64,000 nt of DNA from Hysterangium stoloniferum (GCA_015178975.1 WHVD01000008.1:1364001-1428000); one strand, 5' to 3'; positions 1-10,618 are shown, numbered from the stretch's first letter. Translations and numbers: made by a program. Notes: a model not told the origin generated them from the sequence alone.

Positions 1-436
1 TGATTCGACTCTCAGGACAGGTGTCCAAGAATGCCCATATTGACTCTGCAGTTACCCCCAAGTGGCGAACAGCCAAGACCCATGTAAGGGACTGATAGAT
101 CTTCAGATTTCCATTAGATATCAAGTAACGTTTCCCTAGGTTATTGTCCTGCAAGGCTGGAATGAGTCAACCAGCCCTAGTGAGGTTGAAGCTATTCGTG
201 AAGTCGTGACGAACACGCGCGTCCCCCTTCTTGCAGCATTAGCTGGCCCTGACGGTGGAGCTTATTCGAATGAGGCTGACGTCCGCGAGCCTAATTTCCA
301 GACAACATTTTTCGGACCCAACTATGGTCGCCTCAGCCAGATCAAGAAAGCCTGCGATCCAGACGCGATGTTTCTCGTTCCAGCCGGAGTTGGATCGGAG
401 AATTTCGACGTCGATACGTTGTGTAGAGTAGATTAA
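1..436 (+). CDS. FAD-linked oxidoreductase, BBE family, 3' end (copy 1)
   Basis: This is the last part of a secreted flavin-dependent oxidoreductase whose 5' end lies outside the window. Exon 8 is 16-83, preceded by a CTCAG acceptor, and the last exon is 140-436, with a GTAAGG...CCCTAG intron between them. Both exon lengths (68 and 297 nt) equal those of the complete copies at 20207 and 52035. The last exon encodes the C-terminal BBE (berberine bridge enzyme-like) domain, with the FFGPNYGRL segment, a DPDAMF segment and a terminal GVGSENF segment. It ends CRVD followed by TAA. The family oxidises small molecules with covalently bound FAD; the substrate is not predictable here. CpG is retained and the frame is open, so the gene is probably functional, although only about 99 codons plus part of exon 8 are visible. 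Confidence 0.85.
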
Positions 437-532
437 AATATTGGGGAGATTCGGGAATTTTGCGAGGTGGAGTGTTTGTTGGAAGCGTCATCATTACCTG
501 ATACAACATATATATAAATGGGGAGCTTGAAA

Positions 533-1008
533 ACTGGACTGTGGAGGACTTCAAAAGGGTGTTGTGGACAGATGAGATTAAGATGAACTGAATTGAATCT
601 GATGAAAAGGTGTATGTTTGGAAAGAATGGGGGGAACCAATATCTGACTGAACAACAACACCAACTATCAAGTATGGAGGAGGAAATAATCTCATGGTAT
701 GGGGCTCTATGGGGTGGAATGGTGTGGGAAAGTTTGTAGAGGTTCAGGAAACAATGGATGCTGGTCAGTCAGTATGTGGTGATTTTGGGGGATGGAGTGG
801 TAGAAAGCTTTGAAATGCTAGAAATGGAGGAGGGCAAACATTATTTTCAACAGGACAATGATCCAAAACATACTGTACATCTAGGAAGGCCAAACAGTGG
901 TTTGAAGACTGTGACATTCAAGTACTATCCTGGCCTGCCCAGTCCCCTGATTGAACACCTCAAGCATGACCTGCAACAATGTAGCTTTTATGGTGGTAGG
1001 ATAGGCTA
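533..1008 (+). pseudogene. Tc1-type transposase fragment
   Basis: The C-terminal half of a Tc1/mariner DDE transposase, broken by stops and shifts. Readable pieces in order are a WTVEDF and WTDE segment (first catalytic Asp region), [11 protein letters not shown], then YFQQDNDPKHT (second catalytic Asp) and a damaged PSPLIEHL segment where the family has the SPDLNPIEHLW motif. No terminal repeats flank it. Its left edge falls in the 3' flank of oxidoreductase copy 1: the ATAAATGGGGAGCTT stretch there aligns with the flank of copy 3 near 54280. CpG is almost absent, as in other old repeats of the window. Confidence 0.75.
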
Positions 1009-1097
1009 AGGAGTGGTTGAACCAACTGTTAACATGGAGGATAGTCACAATTCATTGAATATACAAAATTCTATGGAAAAGTCCTCATATTTTAAGT

Positions 1098-2175
1098 GAG
1101 ACTATTTCCTCTGGCTATGACTACAGTGGAGGAGCCAGTAGTTGGGGTGTCATAATCAGTGCCACCATCTGCACCTATCTGACATTTCCAGCAGTGGTGC
1201 ACAACCCTGTACTCACATTGAATTCCTCTGATGCAGCTGCAGATCTTGCCTGTTTACATGCCTCTCACATATTCAACTGGGACAATGAGAAGATCAGATA
1301 CTACTTCTCTTTCATCCAGAATCTGCCTTCAGTATTCATATAGGGAATGAGCTCTCTTTGGCTGAATGCCTCAGAGGCTGGTGTTAATGTGTCTCTCACA
1401 CCTTTTCTAGATAAAGCAGTTTTGTGGCAACAAAGGTCAGCATCAGTTTATCAAGTAATTTGGTAAACAACCAAATAAGAACTTCAGATCAAGCTGAAAT
1501 AAATACTGCCCAGGGATCACGATTAATTCCTGTGCAAATATCTCAAAGTGACTCATCACTTGTTTGAGATGCTTATAAACAGTTATTTGATGCTGGTGCC
1601 TTTAAGTATGATCATCTATTAACTTGCAAGCCATTCATTTTAGTAAATGCTATTGGAAAGCATATTAGGCCAGATGGTTGTGGGAGGTGAGTATCCCTCA
1701 TAACATTGTGGCAGCTCACACTCACTTCCAATAATGGTCATAGTCTCAGAAAATGTGCATATTGACTCAGCCGTACACCCCAAATGGCATACTGCTAAAG
1801 CACATATCTGTGTCTAATGTTATTCTTCTCTTGTAGTTCTTGTTCTCTGATTCTGAACTACCATATTATATCTAGATAACACTCTCAACAGGTTGGAATT
1901 ATGACACAACTCCCACCAAAGTCAAAAGGTTCCAGCAAGACATTACTAAGGTCCAAGTTCTGATTTTAGATAAGTTAGCAGGTGGACTGGGCAGTGGATC
2001 CTATTTGAATGAGGTGGATATATTTGAATGCAACTTGTCAAGTGACATTCTATGGCCCCAATTATGCACATTTGAGTGCTATAAAAATGATTTATGATCC
2101 TGATGATCTCTTCATTGTTGGCACTGGTGTAGGCTCGGAGAGGTGGGATGCTCAAGGCCTTTGTCAGGTAGGGTA
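1098..2175 (+). pseudogene. Decayed, divergent FAD-linked oxidoreductase
   Basis: Translating across several frames recovers parts of the oxidoreductase fold. A GGASSWGV segment near 1130 matches GGGAGSWGV of the intact copies. ACLHASHIFNWD follows near 1250, a GSRLIP segment near 1515, then HIDSAVHPKWHTAK near 1760. A BBE tail near 1890-2160 has GWNYDTTP and a YLNEVDIFE stretch. A GTGAGT...CATAG stretch starting at 1687 sits where the intact genes have intron 7, so this is a genomic copy and not a retrocopy. Protein similarity to copies 1-3 is lower than among them, so it is an older paralogue or a different subfamily. CpG is nearly gone and stops are frequent. It is not functional. Confidence 0.7.
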
Positions 2176-3550
2176 ATTTATGTCAATTACAAACTGACTG
2201 TTGACAGCAATCCAGTTTAATGAGGATTGCCACCTGAGCAACATCTTGACCATTGATGTATTATAATAATAAGCTATAGCAGCTTGTACATCAGCTGGGT
2301 TTTTGTCATGAATATATAAGCTCAAATTTCAATAATATTCAATTTAATATTTCTTCGACATTCCTTCAACTTTCCAACTCAATTTCTGACTTGACTTCTG
2401 ACTTGACTATTCTTCGACAATATCTTTGACAATCTCAAATATCTTCAACTTGTCTCAGTTTGATGTCATTGATGATTTCACTTTGATATCATATCATCAT
2501 AGGTAAATGATATATAGTATATAAGGGTAATGATAGGAATGAAGGAAGTCAGTCAGAAAACCTGTATCATAATTATATTATTTACTGTATTATATAATCG
2601 TCGAACTTTTTCCGAGCCTTTCTTTGACTTATTTATTCGTGAGCCTCTGTGTCCTATCTTTGCCTCACGCTATATCAACAGGACGAATTAATACTTCATC
2701 GAATGAGGCATCTTTATTCAATATTGTTGAATATTCTTCAATTGTTTATTCGATTTTATTGAGTAAAATTCGATTTGTGACAGTTTTCCAGGACCTTTTG
2801 GCCAATGTCACATTAGTCCAGAAGGTGTAAAAATAATAAATTTATTACAAAATCATGAGTAAAAAAGCATTATAATATGTCCAAGCTTCCCAAGAAGAAC
2901 TTCCCAGGTGCAGGATGGCTTGAGCCCAAGTCATGTGTTTTGTCTGGAATGATGAGATGACCTGCTGTGATCTATGAGCCTTATTTTAATACTATCTTCT
3001 GAAAAAGGAGTCCAGTGCTCTATCAAAATGTGCAAATACTCAATTCACTGCAAGGTAAAATAATTTAAGTTTTTGATATTAATCAGTGGCAGCCTGAATA
3101 GACTTAGAACCCCTGAAGTCAAGAGTTTACTTGAATATATGCACCCTACTTCACAAAGAAGGTTTTGAGAGCCGCTTTTGCAAGCTGTTCTTTTTCTGTG
3201 AAAACAAGTACTAAAATATGAATAACAATTCACTGATTCTGAAACTAGATTTGACTTTGATTCTAGCTAGTTTATATATATTTTATACTATTTATCAAAC
3301 AGTAAAAATATTTATAAACAGGTCAAAAGATTAGATATAGAATAAAACACTATTTGGCTGATATATGCTTTATTTACACTGACCTACAGGGTCTACTGTG
3401 ATACTAACTTATCAGGATCTTAATGTAGTCTTAAGGATCTTGCAAGAATATTCTCAGTATTTATTTATGCCAAAAACCAGGTAGAAATTAGAAATGTATT
3501 CCTAATCTCAATGTAACCTAAAATATTTATTACTTTAATTGATAACCAAC
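2176..3550. repeat. AT-rich LTR-like debris
   Basis: No gene is visible. The part at about 2625-2785 (CTCTGTGTCCTA ... ATTAATACTTCATCGAATGAG) recurs in direct orientation at about 61765-61915, so it belongs to a dispersed repeat, probably an LTR. The part at 2975-3090 (TCTATCAAAATGTGCAAATA and neighbours) recurs at 37605-37700. The rest is AT-rich and shows nothing I recognise. Confidence 0.55.
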
Positions 3551-3740
3551 AACTCAACTAGAGGTGGATAAGTAATAAAGGATAGCCAGCTACTCAACTA
3601 AGAGGTGGCAAAAGGGAACAAGATTGTTTGTCAGAAGCTCAACTAGAGGTGACAAGGGGGTAGGATTATTATATCAGAAGCTCAACTAGAGGTGACTAAG
3701 TGTTTGTATATATTTGTCCAACAGCCCAACTAGGGGTGGA
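3551..3740. repeat. Five-unit degenerate tandem repeat, about 44 bp per unit
   Basis: The core CAACTAGAGGTG (with variants) occurs near 3555, 3595, 3640, 3684 and 3728, spaced about 40-46 bp apart. The sequence between cores is less conserved but alternates AAG-rich and AT-rich stretches. It lies just upstream of the DIRS-like element in CpG-poor DNA. The stretch 3741-3976 that follows holds no recognisable gene. Confidence 0.65.
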
Positions 3741-4193
3741 ATATAACTGCTGATGCAGTGGCACACTGATGACTGATGTGGCTGATAAATGTAGTTAAAT
3801 TGAGTTATATTTCAGTGGTGGAGCAGAGCTCCTTATATACAGTAAAATCTGAGACATGGGAGAATGTTCTAGCTACTTGTTTTACCTATTTTTAGCTATT
3901 TTACCTGGAATCTGCTGGAATATTCCAAGAGTTTCTACTACTTTCCATTATAGCATATATGCTGATGTAATGTTCTCGCGCATCATGAATAGTGTCGAGT
4001 GCCGCACGATCCCTGGCATGCCGGGAGTAGTTCGGCACTCAACGTCCAGCTGAGCATATGTAGGATTCGCACGCCTTGTGTTCTCGTACGACGTCACTGT
4101 CGACCCTCAGTCCTTCCTGTTTTTCTCATCACTGACTTCTGATCCTTATTCCTACATATCTACACATTTAATTTTTCTTTTAGGGCTCACTCG

Positions 4194-5785
4194 ATGACAT
4201 CTGGGTCCCTACCTCAAGGCGTGTTCGCCCACTTGGGTATCAACCTGAACCCTGAAGGGCACCCGCCCCACCCCGAAGCAGGACCGGAACCTCCTCTTTC
4301 GGCGACAGCTGGTATCCCACGTTCCCCAGTCATCACACATCTCGAGTCCACCAGCAACAATCAGGGAGATCGCCAGTCCTCCCCCCCTCACGAGATCGAT
4401 CAACTAGAGGCCCAGATTGCGCAATTGGCTGCACGACGAGACCTATTGTTGGCTCAAGGCAGACCAGATGTCCATGGCAACAGGGTCCTTTCAGACATCT
4501 CACCAGGTGTGATGAGATTATTCACTGACCGGGATACGATCCAGCTGGCCAACATGCGGGCCTCCATGGCTGGTGACACTAGGACCACCAAGAAGGCAGC
4601 GGTCCCTGATATAATTCCAGGATTCAAGGCCAACGCCTTAGAGATCCGTGAGTCCATCTATCTCTCTCTTTGGCCCAATCGGACACAGCCGCAGCACTCT
4701 CAGTGTGCAGCATCATTCAGACAGCTCAGGGGCCGGCCTGTAGGCCGGCACCCCATTACAGACAGTCCACCACAGGGAGCCGCTGGCACCTGGGAGGAGC
4801 ATGAGTTAAGCCGTTATGCGGCTGGCCTGCAGAGTCCCATGGCAGTCTAACGGATGCCAGGCTCTGGGCCAGTCATACAGCGCAATCCCCCCCCCCCCCC
4901 CTCCTTTTTCTGTTGCTTGCGGCACCTTCTATTCATTATTATACCTTGCGTCAAGGGCCAACCAGCTCATTTTTATTGTATCCATTCACAGCCATTCCTC
5001 GGAAGGTAGAGGAAGCCTTTAGGAACCTACATTATGTCCCTTATACAGCCCTCACTACGGAGGCGCGGCGGAAGGCCGAGAGAGGCTTGGAAGAATTCAC
5101 CTTCTCGCCTTCAGGCAACATCGTGGCCAAAGGGCTGGACCGCGATAATGAGAGGAGCATCTCCATTATCAACTGGCTCTCAGCAGCAGCAGCAGCGGTC
5201 GACCGTACTAGGATTCACGGAGGTGACACCAGAACTGATGCACTTTCGGCCCACCACGCAGTGGTGACAACCATTGCGAAATCCCATAGCTGGGAAGTGG
5301 CCATGGAATACGATGTGCAACAGCGTGAAGCAGCTGCCCGCAACCCGACCCACGACTTGAGCTGCCTGGACACCAATGCCCTGACAATCATCTCGACACG
5401 GGCAGCACTGCAGGCATCAAGATCTGGCACCACCTCAGTCTCCCCAGCGAAACGCCTCGTGCCAGCTGGGCCACCACCCCTCTCCACATCTCCTCGAAAG
5501 AGGCCTCACACAGACGGGGAACGTTCACATTGCTTTCAGTGTGGGACACAGGGGCACTTTCCGGCTGACTGCACAGCAAAACTCACATCAGCAGGGAAGA
5601 ACGCTGCCCCAATCGCCCGGGATGCCAGAAACAAGCACGCCTTGGCATCCCCCGATGGAAAGCAGTTTTGTTTCAAGTGGGCAACAGGGACACAGTGCTG
5701 GTGGGGTGACACCTGCACCAATGCACACATGTGCAGCATCTGCTTCGAGCCAGACCACGGAGCAGCAGCCTGCAAGCACCTCTGA
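4194..5785 (+). CDS. DIRS-like element Gag-like protein with three zinc fingers
   Basis: A nucleocapsid-like protein that would bind element RNA. The frame is open 4194-4850 and again 4913-5785. The two can be joined in frame by removing 4648-4991 (GTGAGT ... TTCACAG), giving exons 4194-4647 and 4992-5785; this splice is my inference. The C-terminal part has three zinc fingers in a row: CFQCGTQGHFPADC (CX2CX4HX4C) at about 5530-5571, a CX8CX5CX3H finger at about 5687-5735, and CSICFEPDHGAAAC (CX2CX4HX4C) at about 5735-5776. The N-terminal half has a helical stretch rich in Gln, Leu and Ala near residues 67-90. The proposed intron contains a 16-C homopolymer at 4886-4901. The alternative is one ORF with a frameshift. 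It overlaps the RT ORF in another frame. Confidence 0.65.
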
Positions 5786-7424
5786 CCCAAGAAGGGTCAT
5801 GACACCGCTTGATCCAATCGAAGCGGCACGTACATTAAGTAAATACGGTATACTCGACAGGTGGGAATACGTTATCTCAGGTTTAATCAACGGCTTCGAT
5901 ATTGGGGTAAAGGACTGCATACCGCGCACTGTCATTTTTCGAAAATCACAAATCCTCTTCATTAGACACAGACTTTATATACAAGTACATAGCGAGCGAA
6001 CAAGGGGCTGGACACTACTCGCGGGGCTTCACCCCAGCAGAGCTAGAGCAGATCATCGGCCCATTTCAGACCTCCCCACTGGGCCTCATCCCAAAACCAA
6101 CTCCAACACTTACCGCCTAATCCAAGACCTTTCCTTTCCTCGGGGAGACCCAGAATACCCTTCCATACACAGTGGAATAAATTCAGACGACTTCCCCACA
6201 GAGTGGGGCACCTTTGCAGACGCCGCAACACTAATCTTATCCTTACTGGATGGCTGCGTAGCAGCCACATTCGACATCTCTGCCGCATACAGAGTGACCC
6301 CCATAAGACCAGATCAACAGAACGCTTGCTGCATTTCATGGGACGGCTTGGTATACGTCGACCGAGCAGTAGCATTCAGTCTGGCCTCCAGCGCTGGAGT
6401 TTTTGGCAGCATTGCAGATATGCTAATAGCACTGTATCGGAAGGCAGGCTTCGGAAGGCTACTCAAATGGGTGGACGACTTCCTAGCCATTCGCCTTCCA
6501 GGTCAGATTTGGACAGAAGAGGACTTCATCACCTTGTCTGCCCAATTCGGGGTCCCATGGAGCAGAAGCAAAACACGACCATTTGCAACAGTGCAGAAGT
6601 ACATCGGCTTCCTATGGGACTTGAACTCCAAGACAGTTGCTGTGCCACCAGAGAAACTACATGCAACCCTCACCTTGATCGCGCAGTGGATGGCAGAGGG
6701 CACGCAGTTCTCAGCAAACGATGCGGAGAAGCTACATGGGAAACTGGTGCACTTGTCGGCCATCTTCCCATGGATCAGGCCCTTTCTCCGGTCCATCGCG
6801 GCATTTGCAAGCGGTTTTCATTCTCGCAGAGCACACCTACTGCCAACCCCGTCAGTGCGAGCGGATCTCTCCTGGATCCGGTACATACTCCGGCATCTGC
6901 CAAATGAACTCCCAATTCCATCGCCCAATGTAGTAGACATCGGCTGGTGGGGAGATGCCAGCTCATCCTATGGGATAGGCGTCATCGTCGACTGCCATTG
7001 GGCCGCCTGGAAATGGGCTCCCAATTTCAAAGTCGGCCCTCGCTGCGAATGCGATATTGGGTGGGCAGAAGCGGTAGCAGTAGAGCTGGGCCTGATATTG
7101 GCACTGCAGAATGGCTTGCTGCACCATCAACTCCCTTCTCATTCAACGTTCTTGGTGCGCTCCGACAACAGTGGGGTAGTCGCCGTTATAAACAAAGGTC
7201 GTTCCCGCAGCAAGGAGACAAACAAGGTCCTAAAAGAGATTTACCGCCTACTAGCCACCCACCGAATACATTTGAAAGCCATTTACATACCCTCAAGAGA
7301 CAATGTGTCGGATGCCCTCTCGCGAGGTCACATCACCGAATTTCTCAGGGGTTTCCCGAAGGCAAACACCCACGCTGAGATGGATATTCCCATCCATTTG
7401 CGTCATCGGATCCAATCATCGTAG
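5541..7424 (+). CDS. Reverse transcriptase-RNase H of the DIRS-like element
   Basis: The frame is open from 5541; the first 245 nt overlap Gag. The ATG at 5799, just after the Gag stop, gives a more plausible 541-residue protein. RT motifs are visible: RLIQDLSFP near 6115, TFDISAAYR near 6270 (first catalytic Asp), a LASSAGVFGS stretch near 6385 and WVDDFLAI near 6470 (the DD pair, with V-D-D in place of Y-x-D-D). RNase H follows: GWWGDASS near 6945, an AEAVAVELG Glu near 7070, RSDNSGVV near 7160 and a final SRDNVSDALSRG near 7300 carrying the last Asp. It makes cDNA from the element transcript. Unlike most other elements in this window, it has no internal stop. Confidence 0.85.
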   Translation: MGHRGTFRLTAQQNSHQQGRTLPQSPGMPETSTPWHPPMESSFVSSGQQGHSAGGVTPAPMHTCAASASSQTTEQQPASTSDPRRVMTPLDPIEAARTLSKYGILDRWEYVISGLINGFDIGVKDCIPRTVIFRKSQILFIRHRLYIQVHSERTRGWTLLAGLHPSRARADHRPISDLPTGPHPKTNSNTYRLIQDLSFPRGDPEYPSIHSGINSDDFPTEWGTFADAATLILSLLDGCVAATFDISAAYRVTPIRPDQQNACCISWDGLVYVDRAVAFSLASSAGVFGSIADMLIALYRKAGFGRLLKWVDDFLAIRLPGQIWTEEDFITLSAQFGVPWSRSKTRPFATVQKYIGFLWDLNSKTVAVPPEKLHATLTLIAQWMAEGTQFSANDAEKLHGKLVHLSAIFPWIRPFLRSIAAFASGFHSRRAHLLPTPSVRADLSWIRYILRHLPNELPIPSPNVVDIGWWGDASSSYGIGVIVDCHWAAWKWAPNFKVGPRCECDIGWAEAVAVELGLILALQNGLLHHQLPSHSTFLVRSDNSGVVAVINKGRSRSKETNKVLKEIYRLLATHRIHLKAIYIPSRDNVSDALSRGHITEFLRGFPKANTHAEMDIPIHLRHRIQSS

Positions 7425-8617
7425 CACCAGCATTGCTACCAGCACCATTTACCCGAGCAGTGAATATATCATCATCTAATCATGGGCTCCTAGCCCCATC
7501 CCCACTGAGACCTCCATGCAAAGCAGCAGAGAGGCTGTTCAAGTGGAGAGGCGTCAACACACCCCCGCCCGCTACTATACAGCACCCGGTCCTCCAATTA
7601 ATCGCAACGATCGTGTCAGAGGCCTCTCTAAAGGAACCCAAAGCCTACGGCACTGGCCTACGAAAATTTCACATCTTCTGTGACATCTTCTCGATTGCAG
7701 AAGTGGACAGACTACCGGCGTCCTTCCCAGTGATCCATTCCTTTGCTCTCTGGGCAGCTGCAGACCCATCCTTTCTCGGAGATGGCCTGGCTGCGGGAAC
7801 CAGATTCGAGACAATCTCCATCAGCGTGACAAGAAAATACCTTTCATCAATCAGGGCATGGCATATAGCACAAGGCTGGCCACCACCGCTGTCTGATGAG
7901 GAACGCACAAAAATTGAATGGTCACTACGAGGATTGGAGAACTTACAAGGTACGGCACGAAAACGACCCCCACGACCCCCAGTACAATTGAGGATGTTAT
8001 TCGCACTGAAGTCAATCCTGGACCTGAGCGATGCATTCGACGCATGCATTTGGGCAGTGGCTTCATGCACCTTCTGGGGATTAATGCGTTTTGGCGAGGT
8101 TACCGTGACATCTAGACCGCACTTTGACACCACCAAACACCTAAAATGAAAGGATGTTCTAATTAGTCGTGACAACGATGGAAAATGCTATGCACGTTTA
8201 GACCTGCCATCCGCGAAGACAGCCAAAGTCGGAGAGATTCAGGCAGTATTTATAACAGACCAACAGGGAGTCTGCCCGATTGATGCCTTGATCAATTTAG
8301 CCAAGGTTGTCCCAGCAGGACCGGACAATCCTTTATTTTGCTGGCGAGACAACAAGGGAGAGGTCAGACCAATAGTTAAAAAGGCAGCACTCCACCGGAT
8401 TAATTCAGTCCTCCAGGCTTGTGGATGGGGAACAACCTTTGGCCACTCTTTCCGCATTGGCGGCGCCTCCTTCTTCTTAGCGCAAGGAGTTGATCCCGAG
8501 ATCGTACGACTAGCGGGCAGATGGAAATCCTTAGCATACGAAACATACATAAGGGCCTTCGAGCAAATTGCATCACGGCACATATCGAACCTGTCTACCA
8601 GAAATGCGGCTGCCTAG
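7379..8617 (+). pseudogene. Tyrosine recombinase of the DIRS-like element, one in-frame stop
   Basis: A DNA breaking-rejoining enzyme that would integrate the circular cDNA. The frame opens after a stop at 7376-7378, overlaps the end of RT-RNase H by 46 nt in the -1 frame, and has no early ATG, so translation may depend on a frameshift, non-AUG initiation or splicing. The catalytic set is present: Arg in WGLMRFGE near 8080, HSFR in FGHSFRIGGA near 8440 (H-x-x-R), and Tyr in YETYIRAF near 8540. A single TGA at 8147-8149 (after THKHLK-type sequence) interrupts an otherwise open frame. The TGA is one C-to-T step from CGA (Arg) and both sides are in the same frame. The N-terminal part (about 7550-7900) resembles the helical core-binding region. 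Confidence 0.8.
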
Positions 8618-8720
8618 GTTGGGTGAGCGGCGTAGTCTCGCCGCAGTAGTAGGCAGGCCTTTTGCGGGTGAGCTGAACACCTCGACATTGTTCAGGGAGT
8701 GACGACGACAGCGTAATTCT

Positions 8721-9110
8721 GGCCGATGACTTGGATGCTTAGTATGTCAATATCTAGGTTGCAAATCGGTGAAATTGTACTAGTGATAGTTCATTACTGC
8801 CGGCAGCATCTAGAATTACTTAAAATCAACCTTTCTAAAAAGTTAAATGATATTAGTTTTCAAAGCCATTTGACTAGGACGGTGGGGCAATTAAAAGAAA
8901 AATTTATTAATATATAAGCAATATACAAGACATGTGGTTGATGCTGGAAGTCTGTGGATGGCACGGGAGGATGTGGATGACACAGGAGGCAGTATGATCC
9001 AGCGTCATCCGGCTTAATCCAAGACATCCGAGGCATTCCGACGTGATCCCAGACACTCCACGACGCTGCCAGAATGGGCGACCTCCTCCCACGCCTCCAG
9101 CGCTCATGGA
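8721..9110. other. No recognisable gene
   Basis: The first half is AT-rich with no CpG pattern of note. From about 8940 to 9110 the sequence becomes richer in G and C, with some CpG, and probably belongs to the recombinase-bearing remnant that follows. I see no motif in it. Confidence 0.4.
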
Positions 9111-9114
9111 GCGT

Positions 9115-9302
9115 CCAAGACCATCCAGGGGCCAATACCATGTTACTGATGCAGGCCTTGACCCTACCCCATTTTCTGGACACTCCTTCTGCAGGGGAGC
9201 AGCTACTGCTGCTGCCAATGATGGCTTCACAGAATATGAAATCCAACTGCTTGGGTGATGGAAAAGTGATTCTTACAAGCTGTATGTTGAATCCTCATGA
9301 TC
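9115..9302 (+). pseudogene. Second tyrosine recombinase, C-terminal fragment
   Basis: A short stretch encodes DPTPFSGHSFCRGAATAAA, then YEIQLLG, a TGA, and WKSDSYKLY. This is the end of a phage-integrase-fold recombinase: the H-x-x-R box survives as GHSFCR (normally GHSFRR) and the nucleophile region as SDSYKLY. Two of the defects fit CpG decay: Arg to Cys (CGC to TGC), and the TGA before WKSD where relatives of this family usually have Arg. The wording differs from the complete recombinase at 7379-8617, so it is a different element family. Nothing else of its coding region is visible upstream. Confidence 0.65.
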
Positions 9303-9399
9303 TCAAGTTCTTAATCTCTCTGCACAACTCCATTAGGCCATTCCCATTGCTCATCCTCCTGGGCATCCAGCCCTTCAGCTTACTCCCTCTTTGGCTTGA

Positions 9400-9890
9400 G
9401 CATGGCCTGGGTCTTTCCAACTGTGTGAGAGAGTGGTGGTGATGCAAATATATATTTTTTGCTTGCTCAATGTACAAAGGACAGAGATAGATCAAACAAA
9501 TGCCTTTGTTTGGTTTCTCTGGATGAGGCATGTGACACATGCCTAATGCCACAAGGCCACACTTCCATTGTCTCCTCACTTCCTTCCCATTGTACATTGT
9601 TCTTTATTGTCCTGCAATCATTATATATAGCTACTATCTTCATCGTCATTCCCCATCTCCCATAGTGCTCACAGCACCACTTGATAGTCTTGAAAGACAT
9701 CAAGTTGAGTATCTTTTCACCCACCCTTTCCACTTCCCATTTCCTTGTTCTCTCTCTCACATTATTGGCCCCCCTCATTGTAATTTACTTCTGCCAGCAT
9801 GGCCCAGGTATTTCTGACCATGTGAGAGAGTGGTGGCAATGCAAATATATATTTGTTGCTTGCCCAATATACAAAGGACAGAGACTCCAA
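9400..9890. repeat. Pair of about 88-bp direct repeats after the recombinase scrap
   Basis: The stretch at about 9400-9488 (CATGGCC...GTGAGAGAGTGGTGG...CAAAGGACAGAGA) recurs at about 9799-9888 in the same orientation, with few differences. Between them is CT-rich, gene-free sequence. The position just downstream of a tyrosine recombinase fragment would fit split direct repeats of a Ngaro-type element, but no upstream partner repeat was found. The stretch to 9989 holds no gene. Confidence 0.55.
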
Positions 9891-10618
9891 CTGGGTCTTG
9901 GGTCCTATCAACAAAATCATGTGATGTCACATGGTGTCATATGACCACAATGTGCTGGAGTATAAATACATGGCCTTTAGCAACCAGCAATGCCTCAATT
10001 CCCAAAATGCACACTTTGTCTCTTGCCAGCCAGAATCATATCCTCTCACTGCTTGATACTTGCCATACAGCTAGCCACATCTCAGCTTCTACTGGTCATG
10101 GCATTGGCACAGTCTCTAGGCTTCACTCTGGGCACCATTCTTATCTCTCCAAGTCCATTGGTGGTCATCCCTCCAAGCTTTCCCCTACCAACATTCACTA
10201 TGCACAGTGTCTCATCAACTCTGGGAAGGCTGACACTGCTGTTGATGTGGCAAAAGCCTTTATGAATGTCACCAACTAGTCCATCTCTACCCAAAATGTG
10301 CACAATAGTCTCAAGATGGTTGGGATAAAGGCTGTGGTTAAGAAAAAGCCCTTCTCAGCAAGCAGAATAGGAAGGCAAGGATGGACTTTGCTGTGGCACA
10401 TCAGCATTGGACTGTGGAAGACTGCAAGGTGCTGTGGTCTGATGAAACCAACATCAACAGGTTAGGGTCAGATAGGAGGAAGTGGGTTTGTAAAACTGGC
10501 TGGAGAGGGCTTGAGTAATAGGTTGGTTCAGGGGACTCAGAAGGTTGGAGGAGGATCTGTGATGGTATGGGGCTGCATGCTGTGGGAAGGACCTGGGTAT
10601 GCTTGCAAGATAGATGGG

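Larger units (their letters stand above)
3977..8720 (+). mobile_element. DIRS-like tyrosine-recombinase retrotransposon
   Basis: A block of CpG-containing DNA between CpG-depleted flanks carries, in one orientation, a zinc-finger Gag, an RT-RNase H ORF and a tyrosine recombinase. That gene set defines DIRS-order retrotransposons, which integrate with a tyrosine recombinase in place of a DDE integrase. Boundaries are placed by composition. A weak inverted match supports them: 3986-3999 (TGAATAGTGTCGAG) against the complement of 8681-8694, 12 of 14 positions with two transitions. Short palindromes lie inside each edge: GAGTGCCG/CGGCACTC around 3997-4040, and GCGGCG/CGCCGC around 8631-8648. I do not see an internal complementary region or split direct repeats, so DIRS versus Ngaro subtype is open. 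Confidence 0.75.

Noticed and set aside
5588..6375. Minus-strand frames of 110-124 residues
   Set aside because: They are shadows of the RT-RNase H coding sequence; no domain and no start context.
6203..6907. 234-residue plus-strand frame inside RT
   Set aside because: It is an out-of-phase frame of the RT gene. The RT motifs are in the other phase.
7669..8175. 168-residue minus-strand frame
   Set aside because: It is the complement of the tyrosine recombinase, whose motifs are clear on the plus strand.
3977..8720. Crypton (recombinase-only) element
   Set aside because: A reverse transcriptase-RNase H and a Gag precede the recombinase in the same orientation, which fits a DIRS-like retroelement.
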